This document shows, piece by piece, positions 47,854 through 55,698 of a stretch of 64,000 nt of DNA (position 1 is the stretch's first letter; the number at the start of each line of letters is the position of its first letter). The translations under genes were made by a program, and so were the position numbers. The notes under the pieces are model-generated. The model saw only the letters and a list, made by a program, of their open reading frames with translations, did not search any database and had not been told where the DNA came from. The DNA is from Promicromonosporaceae bacterium (GTDB lineage Bacteria > Actinomycetota > Actinomycetes > Actinomycetales > Cellulomonadaceae), in NCBI GenBank assembly GCA_009783295.1, contig WRHK01000017.1:1-64000 (forward strand). Direction: 5' to 3'.

Positions 47854-48753
47854 ATGGCCCGCCGCAGCGCGCGCTCCTCGAAGCGCTCCTCATCCTCCGC
47901 CGAGCCACCGACACGCGGCTCCGCCCTCCCCGAGGGCCCTGTGGAGATCGACACGGGCACGGCCGAGGTGATCCCCGACCCCGACCACTCCGCGCGCCTG
48001 ACGCTGCAGGTGAACGGCGTGCCCAGCTCCTACCTCGACCTCGACGACCCCGGGTTCCTCGCGTTCGAGTACATGCAGCAGATGGACGCCGTCGTCGCAA
48101 CCACCACGACGGGGCCGCTACGGGCCCTGCACCTGGGAGCGGCGGGCTGCGCGCTCGCGCGTCGCTGGGACGCCGAGCGCCCCGGCTCGCGCCAGCTCGC
48201 GATCGACATCGACGCGCGCCTGGTCGCGCTGGTGCGCGAGTGGTTCGACCTGCCGCGTTCGCCGCGCCTGCGCCTGCGCCCCGACGACGCCGCCCGCGCG
48301 GTCGCGACGGCTCCCCCGGACACGTACGACGTCGTCGTGCGCGACGTCTTCGCGGGCGACGCGACGCCGCCGCACCTGGTGACCGGCGAGATCGCCGCTC
48401 AGGTGGCGGCGACGCTGCGGCCCGGCGGCCTGTACCTCGTGAACTGCGCGGACCGGCCGCCGCTCGGCAGCACGCGTCGCGAGCTCGCGACGCTCGCCGC
48501 GGCCTTCGGCCCGGACGCCGCGGCGCAGGGCCGGCTAGCGCTCGTGGCCGAGCCGGGGATCCTCAAGGGGCGGCGCTACGGGAACCTGGTGCTCGCGGCG
48601 GTCCGGGCGCTCCCGGAGGACCGCGAGGACGACGACGTCCCGGACCTGTTCAGCGCGGACCTGGGGAGGGCGTTGCGCGCGCTCCCGGTGCCCGCGAGCA
48701 TCGTCACGGGCGACGAGCTGACCCGCTTCGTCGCGACAGCCCGGCCGTACTGA
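47854..48753 (+). CDS. Spermidine-synthase-like methyltransferase-fold protein
   Basis: A 299-residue Rossmann protein related to spermidine synthase. The nucleotide-type glycine loop is ALHLGAAGCALARRW and the acidic strand is AIDIDARLVAL; DVVVRDVFAGDATPPHL corresponds to the active-site region. The aminopropyl acceptor pocket is not obvious, and related actinobacterial proteins are annotated as fused or orphan spermidine synthases. A Ser/Arg-rich tail starts the protein. It ends at a strong terminator shared with the cold-shock gene. Confidence 0.82.
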   Translation: MARRSARSSKRSSSSAEPPTRGSALPEGPVEIDTGTAEVIPDPDHSARLTLQVNGVPSSYLDLDDPGFLAFEYMQQMDAVVATTTTGPLRALHLGAAGCALARRWDAERPGSRQLAIDIDARLVALVREWFDLPRSPRLRLRPDDAARAVATAPPDTYDVVVRDVFAGDATPPHLVTGEIAAQVAATLRPGGLYLVNCADRPPLGSTRRELATLAAAFGPDAAAQGRLALVAEPGILKGRRYGNLVLAAVRALPEDREDDDVPDLFSADLGRALRALPVPASIVTGDELTRFVATARPY

Positions 48754-48755
48754 GA

Positions 48756-48788
48756 CGGGCTGTGGGTGCCGCCCGCACCCACAGCCCG
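48756..48788. terminator. 14-base-stem bidirectional terminator
   Basis: CGGGCTGTGGGTGC pairs perfectly with GCACCCACAGCCCG around a five-base loop, five bases after the spermidine-synthase-like stop. It lies between converging genes, 19 bases from the cold-shock stop, so it serves both. Confidence 0.88.
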
Positions 48789-48807
48789 CATCGTCAGCTC
48801 AGAAGAA

Positions 48808-49011
48808 TCAGAGGGGAACGACGTTCTCCGCCTGCGGCCCCTTGGGACCCTGGGTGATCTCGAACTCCACCCGCTGCGCCTCTTCGAGCGAGCGGTAGCC
48901 GTTCGACTGGATCGCGGAGTAGTGGACGAAGACGTCGGCGCCGCCGCCGTCCTGGGCGATGAACCCGAAGCCCTTCTCCGCGTTGAACCACTTCACAGAA
49001 CCCTGCGCCAT
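48808..49011 (-). CDS. Cold-shock protein (CspA family)
   Basis: A 67-residue single cold-shock domain, an RNA and single-stranded DNA chaperone. RNP1 is KGFGFI and RNP2 is VFVHYS; the start [14 protein letters not shown] is typical. ATG 49011 was chosen over one seven codons upstream because it fits family length and has ACGGAGG upstream. The leader folds into a two-tier hairpin (49028-49066) next to that ribosome site, suggesting post-transcriptional control. Confidence 0.96.
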   Translation of the reverse strand: MAQGSVKWFNAEKGFGFIAQDGGGADVFVHYSAIQSNGYRSLEEAQRVEFEITQGPKGPQAENVVPL

Positions 49012-49027
49012 GCTGTTCGTACCTCCG

Positions 49028-49066
49028 TGCACCGTTCAGCAGGCCTGATGGCCTGCCGTCGGTGCA
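49028..49066 (-). promoter_or_regulatory. Two-tier hairpin in the cold-shock gene leader
   Basis: Outer arms (TGCACCG/CGGTGCA) and inner arms (GCAGGCC/GGCCTGC) nest with small internal loops and a four-base cap. The 3' arm abuts the ACGGAGG ribosome site. It is either a leader structure that controls csp translation or the terminator of the PAC2 gene, which ends 31 bases upstream. Confidence 0.55.
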
Positions 49067-49097
49067 GTGTGCCACGTCACACCCGACGGCGTCACTG

Positions 49098-50021
49098 TCA
49101 GCTGTCGCCCTGTTGACGCAGGAAGCGCTCGAACTCCTCGCCGAGCTCCTCGGCGGTCGGGATCGGGGCGGCCTCGGCCAGCAGGCTGGGCCGGCCCAGG
49201 CGCTGCGCGAAGCGGTCGTACTGTTCTTCGAGCGCCTTGACCACGGCCCGCACCTCGCCGGACTCGCTGACCTGCTTCTCGACCTCGAGCGTCGCGTCCG
49301 CGGCCGCGGCGGCGAGGCGCCCGGTGAGCAGGTCGAGCCCGGTCGCGCGCTCGACGGCCTGGAGGGCGGCGACGGCGGCGGGCGTGTACTGCGACTGCGC
49401 GAGGTAGTGGGGTACGTGCATCACGAACCCGAGCGCGTCGTGCCCGGCCTCACCGAGCCGGTACTCGAGCAGCGCGGCCATCGAGCTCGGCACCCGCACG
49501 GTGCCGAAGAACGAGGTGTGGTCCTCGGTGAGGCCGGCCCGCGTGCCGTGCGCCGTCATCGTGATGGGCCGCGTGTGCGGCACCCCCATGGGCACGCCGT
49601 GGAAGCCGACGGTGAGCGAGACGCCGAAGCGCTCCACGAGGCCCTTGACCGCCGTATTGACGCGCTCCCACTGCAGGTCCGGCTCGGCGCCGTGCAGCAG
49701 CAGGAACCCGGTGCCGTCCGCGTCCCGCAGGTGGTCGAGGGCGAGGAAGGGCTCGTCGTAGGCCGTCCAGCGGTCGGCGTCGAACGTCATGAGCGACCGC
49801 TTCGAGCGGTAGTCGAGCAGCTGGTCGATGTCGAAGGTCGCGACACGCGTGGACTCCAGCGTGTCGACCAGGTGGTCCGCGGCGATCTCGCCGGCGGCCC
49901 CCGCGTCCACGAAACCGCGCAGCGCGTGCAGCATCACGGGCCCCGTCGTCGCGTGCCCGGTGCCGAGCGTCGCGGCCACGGCCGCCTCGTCGACGCTCAC
50001 GATGCCCTGCGGGTCAAGCAC
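49098..50021 (-). CDS. PAC2-family (proteasome assembly chaperone-like) protein
   Basis: A 307-residue PAC2 protein, a family widespread in actinobacteria with proteasome-like protein turnover. Recognisable segments are TFDIDQLLDYRSKRSLMTF, LLLHGAEPDLQWE and GFHGVPMGVPHTRP. The biochemical role of bacterial members is not settled. GTG 50021 was chosen with GGGAG six bases upstream; the same ribosome site is part of a hairpin (50030-50066). It is followed by the cold-shock gene. Confidence 0.88.
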   Translation of the reverse strand: MLDPQGIVSVDEAAVAATLGTGHATTGPVMLHALRGFVDAGAAGEIAADHLVDTLESTRVATFDIDQLLDYRSKRSLMTFDADRWTAYDEPFLALDHLRDADGTGFLLLHGAEPDLQWERVNTAVKGLVERFGVSLTVGFHGVPMGVPHTRPITMTAHGTRAGLTEDHTSFFGTVRVPSSMAALLEYRLGEAGHDALGFVMHVPHYLAQSQYTPAAVAALQAVERATGLDLLTGRLAAAAADATLEVEKQVSESGEVRAVVKALEEQYDRFAQRLGRPSLLAEAAPIPTAEELGEEFERFLRQQGDS

Positions 50022-50029
50022 GGACCACT

Positions 50030-50066
50030 CCCTTCGTCGCGACGGCGCGCACGCGCCGTCGAAGGG
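50030..50066 (-). promoter_or_regulatory. Hairpin that can pair with the PAC2 ribosome site
   Basis: On the minus strand CCCTTC pairs with GAAGGG across an eight-base GACGGCGC/GCGCCGTC stem and a five-base bulge. The GAAGGG arm is the ribosome site of the PAC2 gene. It may also terminate the receiver gene that ends at 50112. Regulatory function is inferred. Confidence 0.4.
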
Positions 50067-50111
50067 TCACAACCCCGGGCGTCGCACGATGCTTCCCGCC
50101 CCGGTGTTCGC

Positions 50112-50561
50112 TCAGCGCGGAGGCAGGCGCACCACGGAGACGAAGAAGTCGTCGATCTTGCGGACCACGTCGACGAACTGGTCGAAGTCGACCGGCTTGG
50201 TCACGTAGGCGTTGGCGTGCAGGGAGTAGGACGCTAGCACGTCGTCGTCGGCGTCCGACGTCGTGAGCACGACGACGGGGATGCGGGCGAGGGCGGGGTC
50301 GCCCTTGACGGCGGCGAGCACCTCGCGCCCGGACAGCCGCGGCAGGTTGAGGTCCAGCAGCACGAGGTCCGGCGTGGGAGCGCTCCCATGGGTACCCTGC
50401 TTGCGCAGGAACTCCAGTGCCGCCTCACCGTCCGCGACCACGTAGAGACGGTTGGCGACGTGGTGCTCGTCGAGCGCCTCGCGCGTCATCAGGACGTCGC
50501 CCGCGTCGTCCTCCACCAGGAGCACGGTCACGACGCCCCGCTCGCCGCTCGCCTGCACCAC
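50112..50561 (-). CDS. Single-domain response regulator (Rcp1-like)
   Basis: A 149-residue stand-alone receiver. Phosphoacceptor Asp70 is in LVLLDLNLP, the acidic pair is Asp18-Asp19 (VEDDAGD), and the switch lysine is Lys122 (YVTKPV). The VEDDxGDxxLT and LDLNLPRLSG patterns resemble Rcp1-like partners of phytochrome-type kinases. No output domain, so it probably relays phosphate or acts by protein contact. It lies 84 bases downstream of the histidine kinase gene. The start is GTG 50561. Confidence 0.9.
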   Translation of the reverse strand: MVQASGERGVVTVLLVEDDAGDVLMTREALDEHHVANRLYVVADGEAALEFLRKQGTHGSAPTPDLVLLDLNLPRLSGREVLAAVKGDPALARIPVVVLTTSDADDDVLASYSLHANAYVTKPVDFDQFVDVVRKIDDFFVSVVRLPPR

Positions 50562-50645
50562 GGGCCCACCTCCATGATCGTCCCCGCCGTCGCCGCGCCG
50601 GTTCCATCGGGAACATCACCGCAGGTCCAGAGCCTGAGGCCCACC

Positions 50646-51902
50646 CTAGCCCACGGACACCGGAGGCCGCGATGATCCCGCGGCGCGTCTCACGGCCTTG
50701 CGATGGGGCAGCGTCCACGTCACGGTGGTGCCGCCGTCGGGCGACGGACCCACCCACGCCCGGCCGCCGTGGTACTCGACCACGCGCTGCACCAGCGCCA
50801 GCCCGATGCCCGTGCCCGGGTACACCTCCTTGGGGTGCAGCCGCTGGAAGATCACGAAGACGCGGTCGGCGAACTGCGGGTCGATGCCGATGCCGTTGTC
50901 GGCGACCGCGATCTCCCACGCCGTGCCCGTGTCGCGCGCGCTGACGTGCACGCGCGGCGGCACGTCGGGCCGGCGGAACTTGAGCGCGTTCCCGACGACG
51001 TTGCTGACCACGAGCCGCAGCAGGGTCGGGTCGCCCGAGACGACCGGCAGCGGGTCGTGCGTGACGGCGCCGCGGGTCTCCGCGATCCGCTCGGCCCGCT
51101 CGGCGACGACGTCGGCGAGCAGGTGCTCCAGGTCCACCTCGACGTCGCGCACCTCGGCACGGCCCACGCGCGAGAAGAGCAGCAGGTCCTGGATGAGGCG
51201 CTGCATGCGCTTCGCGCCGTCGACGGCGAACTCGATGTACTGGTCGGCGCGCTCGTCGAGCTGGCCCTGGTACCGCTTGCCGAGCAGCTGGGTGAAGCTC
51301 GCGACCTTGCGCAGGGGCTCCTGCAGGTCGTGCGAGGCGACGTACGCGAACTGCTCCAGGTCGCGGTTCGAGCGTTCGAGCTCGGCGGCCTGCACGGTGA
51401 GCTGGTCGTGGGCCTCCGCCGTCTCGGCGTGCAGCGTGCGCAGCTCCTCGAGCTGCTGGGCCAGCTCGGCGCGCATGTGCTCGACGTCGGCCGCGAGCGC
51501 CGCGATCTCGCCCATGCCGACGTGCGGCACCGGCCGCTCCAGGTCGCCCTCGGCGGCGGCGCGCGCGGTCTCGGCGAGGGCGGCCATGGGCGCGAGGACG
51601 TGGCGTTCGAGCGCCCTCCACACGAACGTGCCCAGCACGACGGCGACGACGGCGAGCACGACGAGCGCGACGATCAGCAGCCGCAGGCCGCCGAGGGCCT
51701 CCTGGTAGCGCAGGCGCTCGTCCGGGTAGATCGAGTCGTGGCGCGCGCTGTCCAGGAACAGGTTCGCGCGGGCCAGCACGAGCGCCGCGAACGCGTACAC
51801 GGCGACCAGCAGCACGGCGCTCAGGGTGAGCAGCCGCGCAACGCGCCCACGCAGCGAGACGCCCAGCAGCGTGCGGCTGCTGAGCAGGCGCGGCCGCGTC
51901 AT
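50646..51902 (-). CDS. Membrane histidine kinase with HAMP domain
   Basis: A 418-residue sensor kinase. Two membrane helices (residues about 23-45 and 73-95) flank a short external segment of about 28 residues with little room for a ligand domain. HAMP (about 90-145) and a coiled coil follow, then the phosphoacceptor His191 in YVASHDLQEPLRK and the ATPase (VVGNALKFR, DNGIGID, GTGIGLALVQ). It overlaps the phosphatase gene by ATGA, and a single-domain receiver follows. Signal is unknown. Confidence 0.92.
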   Translation of the reverse strand: MTRPRLLSSRTLLGVSLRGRVARLLTLSAVLLVAVYAFAALVLARANLFLDSARHDSIYPDERLRYQEALGGLRLLIVALVVLAVVAVVLGTFVWRALERHVLAPMAALAETARAAAEGDLERPVPHVGMGEIAALAADVEHMRAELAQQLEELRTLHAETAEAHDQLTVQAAELERSNRDLEQFAYVASHDLQEPLRKVASFTQLLGKRYQGQLDERADQYIEFAVDGAKRMQRLIQDLLLFSRVGRAEVRDVEVDLEHLLADVVAERAERIAETRGAVTHDPLPVVSGDPTLLRLVVSNVVGNALKFRRPDVPPRVHVSARDTGTAWEIAVADNGIGIDPQFADRVFVIFQRLHPKEVYPGTGIGLALVQRVVEYHGGRAWVGPSPDGGTTVTWTLPHRKAVRRAAGSSRPPVSVG

Positions 51903-53170
51903 CGCGCCCACTCGACGGAGTCGGCGAGGGTGGAGGACCGCTCGCCCAGGATGTCGGCCCGCGCGGTCCAGCCCACGACGAGCAGCGCGGCGTCGTCGAC
52001 CAGCGGGCCGCCGTGCAGGTCGCGCACGCGCCGCAGCACGCGCTCGACGAGGCCCGCGAACTCGCCGTCGAGCTCCTCGTCGATCACGCGGCAGAGCCCG
52101 GGCACGCCGAGGCGGGGCACGCCGCGCGTGGGCACGGAGGTGGCGTGCTCGGCGTCGACCTCGGCCTCGACCAGCCCGTCGGTGTGCAGGATGACGGAGA
52201 AGGGGCCGTCGACGTCGACCCGCAGCGGGTGCCAGTCGCCCTCGACGGGGATGCCGAGCGCGCGACCGCGGGCACTGGAGTCGAGCACCTGGCTCCGCAC
52301 GTCGCCGACGGGCCCCGTGAGCAGCAGGGGCGGCAGGTGCCCCGCGAGATAGAGGTCGACGCTGCGGCGGTCGGCGCTGACGACCACCTGGCACAGCGTG
52401 ACGAACACGCCCGTGCCCGACCGCTCCGTGAGCAGCACGCGCTCCAGCAGCGGGAGCACCCGGTCGGGCGGGGTGTCGGTGAGCACGAGGGTGCGCCACG
52501 CCGTGCGCAGGGTGGCGCCGAGCGCGGCCTCGTCCGGGCCGTGGCCCGACACGTCGCCGATCACCGACATGACCGTCTTGTCGGGCCGCTCGACGGTGTC
52601 GAAGAAGTCGCCGCCCAGCAGGCCGTCGCGGCCGGGCAGGTAGCCGACCATCACGGAGACGTGCGGGTCGGCCACCAGCGGCGTGGGCAGCAGCGCGCGC
52701 TCGAGCCGGGCGGTCTCGACGGCGCGCACCTCGCCACGGAACAGCGCGCGTTCCTGCGCCGCGGCCCGGCGGCGCTGCAGGGCGTAGCGCAGCGAGCGGC
52801 CCAGCAGGTTGGGGTCCGTCTCGCCCTTGACGAGGTAGTCGTCCGCACCGGCGGCCACGGCCCGCACGCCCTGGTCGGCGTCGGCGTTGCCCGTGAGCAC
52901 CACGAGGGCCGGCGGGTCGGGGAGGGTCGCGGCGAGCGAGCGCAGCCGCTCCAGGGCGTCGAGGCCGACGGCGTCGGGCAGGCCTAGGTCCAGCAGCAGG
53001 CACTCGACGTCCCCGCGGGCGATCTCGCCGGCGGCGTCCTCGACCGACCGGGCCCGGCGCAGCTCGACGTCGACCACGGCGTCCTCGAGCAGCTCGCTCA
53101 CCAGCAGGGCGTCACCGTCGTCGTCCTCGACCAGCAAGAGCACTACTCCGTGCACGGCGGCGCTGCTCAT
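51899..53170 (-). CDS. Receiver domain fused to PP2C/SpoIIE phosphatase
   Basis: A 423-residue RsbU-type regulator. The receiver (residues about 9-130) has acidic residues VEDDDGD and phosphoacceptor Asp61 (LLLDLGLP). The PP2C domain (about 185-420) has GGDFFD and GDVSGHGPDEA metal-binding motifs. Such proteins dephosphorylate anti-sigma-factor antagonists in partner-switching circuits. ATG 53170 was chosen over 28 codons of poor upstream sequence. No anti-sigma pair is encoded nearby, so the target lies elsewhere. Confidence 0.92.
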   Translation of the reverse strand: MSSAAVHGVVLLLVEDDDGDALLVSELLEDAVVDVELRRARSVEDAAGEIARGDVECLLLDLGLPDAVGLDALERLRSLAATLPDPPALVVLTGNADADQGVRAVAAGADDYLVKGETDPNLLGRSLRYALQRRRAAAQERALFRGEVRAVETARLERALLPTPLVADPHVSVMVGYLPGRDGLLGGDFFDTVERPDKTVMSVIGDVSGHGPDEAALGATLRTAWRTLVLTDTPPDRVLPLLERVLLTERSGTGVFVTLCQVVVSADRRSVDLYLAGHLPPLLLTGPVGDVRSQVLDSSARGRALGIPVEGDWHPLRVDVDGPFSVILHTDGLVEAEVDAEHATSVPTRGVPRLGVPGLCRVIDEELDGEFAGLVERVLRRVRDLHGGPLVDDAALLVVGWTARADILGERSSTLADSVEWAR

Positions 53171-53289
53171 GGCAGGGATGCTAGACCGGGTCCCCGGGCC
53201 ATGGCGGGGACGCCGCGCGCCGTCCGGAGTTCGAGCACCTGGCAGCACGCGCACCAGGCACCCCCGGAGTCGGCAATAATGGACGGCCG

Positions 53290-53305
53290 GTCCGTCCCGA
53301 CGGAC
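53290..53305. promoter_or_regulatory. Inverted repeat upstream of the HelD-like gene
   Basis: Seven-base arms GTCCGTC and GACGGAC flank two bases, 31 bases before the HelD-like start. An AT-rich AATAAT, promoter-like in this genome, lies just upstream. It does not resemble the rifamycin-associated element as I recall it. Confidence 0.35.
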
Positions 53306-53336
53306 GGCACGACGACGGCAGGACGCAGGAGGTTCG

Positions 53337-55616
53337 GTGGCGGGCAGGCAGGACGAGCTGGCGCACGAGCAGGTGGTCGTCGACGAGCTCTACGCACGGC
53401 TCGACACCCTCAGGGAGCGCGCCCGCGCACGGCTTCGCGACGTGCGCAAGCAGGGCCCCTCCGGGTCCCCGCAGAACCGCTCGGAGCGGGACGCCTTCGC
53501 GACCCTCTACGAGGACCGCACGGCCCAGCTCGACGCGGTCGAGGACCGCCTCGCGTTCGGCCGGCTCGACCTCGCCGAGGGCTCCGACGACGGCGCCGTC
53601 CGCTACGTGGGACGCATCGGTCTCACCGACGAGGACCAGCGCTCGCTCCTCACCGACTGGCGCGCCCCGGCCGCCGAGGCCTTCTACCGCGCCACGTCGC
53701 TCCAGCCGCACGGCGTGCGCCGCCGTCGTCACCTGGTGACCACGGGCCGCACCGTGACCGGCGTGGAGGACGAGCTGCTCGACCTCGACGGCGCGGACGA
53801 CGGCGTCGACGTGTCCTCGCTGTCGGGCGAGGGCGCGCTGCTCGCCGCCCTGGCGTCGCGCCGCACGGGTCGCATGGGCGACATCGTCGCGACCATCCAG
53901 GCCGAGCAGGACCGCATCATCCGCTCGGAGCTCGGCGGGGCGCTCGTGGTCCAGGGCGGGCCGGGCACGGGCAAGACGGCCGTCGCGCTGCACCGCGCCG
54001 CCTACCTCCTGTACGCGCACCGGCGCATCCTCGAGCGCTCCGGTGTGCTGCTGGTCGGGCCCTCGCGCTCGTTCCTGCGCTACATCGACCAGGTGCTCCC
54101 CTCGCTCGGCGAGACGGGCGTGGTCTCCACGACGCTCGGTGAGCTGCTGCCGCGCGTCGTCGCGAACGCTCCCGAGGACGGCACGGTCGCCGAGATCAAG
54201 GGCCGCCTGGTGTGGGCCGAGGTGATCCGACGCGCCGTGCGGGCCCGCGAGCGCGTGCCCGAGCGCGACGTCCGCGTGCGCCTGGACGGCCACACCCTGG
54301 TGATCCGCCGCCGCGACATCCGGGACGCGATCGCCCGAGCCCGCCGCAGCCACAAGCCGCACAACGAGGCCCGCAACGGGTTCGTGCGCGACATGCTCGC
54401 CCGGCTCGCCGAGCAGTACAAGATCGCCGACGGCGGCGACCTCACGCCCGAGGACCGCGCGATCGTGCTCGAGGACCTGCGGTCCCTGCGCGAGGTCCGG
54501 GTGGCGCTGAACCTCGCCTGGTTCCCGATCTCGCCCAAGAAGCTCGTCGACGACCTGCTTTCCCGCCCCCACCGCCTCGCGGAGGCGGCACCCGAGCTCA
54601 CCGACGACGAGCGCGCGGCCGTGCTGCGCGCGCCCTGGGCGCCGTGGACCGAGTCGGACGTGCCGCTGCTCGACGAGGCGGCCGAGCTGCTCGGCGAGGA
54701 CGACGCCGTCGCCCGCGCCGAGGCCGACGCCCGCGCCGCCGAGCGCGCCGAGGCCCTGGCGCACGCCCGGTCGGTGCTCGCCTCCGGCGCCGCGGCCGGC
54801 TCGATGATCCAGGTGGACGCGGAGACGCTCGCCGAGCGCTTCGCCTCGACGGGACCGCGCCTGACGACGGCCGAGCGCGCCGCCTCGGACCGCGCCTGGA
54901 CGTTCGGGCACGTCGTGGTCGACGAGGCGCAGGAGCTCTCGCCGATGGCGTGGCGCACCCTGGTGCGCCGCGTGCCGACGCGCTCCATGACGATCGTGGG
55001 CGACGTCGCGCAGACGTCGTCGCAGGCCGGCGCGCGGTCCTGGTCGGCCGCGCTGACGCCGGTGCTGCGCGACACGTGGCGGCTCGAGGAGCTCACGGTC
55101 AGCTACCGCACCCCGGCCGAGGTGGCCGACACCGCGCAGCGCGTCGGGAAGGCCGCCGGGCTCCCCGCATCCCCGCTCACGGCTGCCCGCGAGGTGCCCG
55201 GCGCCATCGTGGACGTGCCTGTCGTGGCGCAGGACGTCGCCTCGACCACCGCCGCGCGCACCGCGGAGCTCGCCGGCGAGCTGGTCGGTCCCGACGGCGC
55301 CGGCCGGGTGGCCGTCATCGCCGCGGCACCCGCCGTGCAGGCGCTCCGCTCTGCCGTGGCCGTGGCGCTCCCCGGCGCGCTCGGCGAGGCCGAGTCCGCG
55401 CGGCTCCTCGCCCAGCGGCCCGAGGACCAGCAGGTCACGGTGCTCTCCCCCGTCGAGGTCAAGGGCCTGGAGTACGACGCCGTCGTGCTCGTCGAGCCCG
55501 CCGACATCGCCGCCGGGCCGGGCGGCTGGTCCGACCTCTACGTGGCGATGACGCGCCCCACCCAGCGGCTCGTCGTCGTGCACGCCGGCGAGCTGCCCGA
55601 CGGGTTCGAGGGCTGA
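53337..55616 (+). CDS. HelD/HelR-like RNA polymerase recycling ATPase (UvrD/Rep fold)
   Basis: A 759-residue SF1-like ATPase. Walker A is GGPGTGKTAVALHRAAYLLY (about 206); motif II is DEAQELS (about 529); late motif VEVKGLEYDAVVL and VAMTRPTQRL complete it. The N-terminal coiled coil (LYARLDTLRERARARL) and the layout match actinobacterial HelD, which dislodges stalled RNA polymerase; one branch (HelR) gives rifamycin tolerance. The start is GTG 53337 with AGGAGG upstream. Whether this copy is HelR or general HelD needs phylogeny. Not a DNA-repair UvrD. Confidence 0.88.
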   Translation: MAGRQDELAHEQVVVDELYARLDTLRERARARLRDVRKQGPSGSPQNRSERDAFATLYEDRTAQLDAVEDRLAFGRLDLAEGSDDGAVRYVGRIGLTDEDQRSLLTDWRAPAAEAFYRATSLQPHGVRRRRHLVTTGRTVTGVEDELLDLDGADDGVDVSSLSGEGALLAALASRRTGRMGDIVATIQAEQDRIIRSELGGALVVQGGPGTGKTAVALHRAAYLLYAHRRILERSGVLLVGPSRSFLRYIDQVLPSLGETGVVSTTLGELLPRVVANAPEDGTVAEIKGRLVWAEVIRRAVRARERVPERDVRVRLDGHTLVIRRRDIRDAIARARRSHKPHNEARNGFVRDMLARLAEQYKIADGGDLTPEDRAIVLEDLRSLREVRVALNLAWFPISPKKLVDDLLSRPHRLAEAAPELTDDERAAVLRAPWAPWTESDVPLLDEAAELLGEDDAVARAEADARAAERAEALAHARSVLASGAAAGSMIQVDAETLAERFASTGPRLTTAERAASDRAWTFGHVVVDEAQELSPMAWRTLVRRVPTRSMTIVGDVAQTSSQAGARSWSAALTPVLRDTWRLEELTVSYRTPAEVADTAQRVGKAAGLPASPLTAAREVPGAIVDVPVVAQDVASTTAARTAELAGELVGPDGAGRVAVIAAAPAVQALRSAVAVALPGALGEAESARLLAQRPEDQQVTVLSPVEVKGLEYDAVVLVEPADIAAGPGGWSDLYVAMTRPTQRLVVVHAGELPDGFEG

Positions 55617-55698
55617 GCCGACACCTGGCGACAGCGCGGGGTGAGACGAGCGTGAGACGGGTTTGTCGCCCGCCCCGGCCAGGGCGCACCATGGGGGC

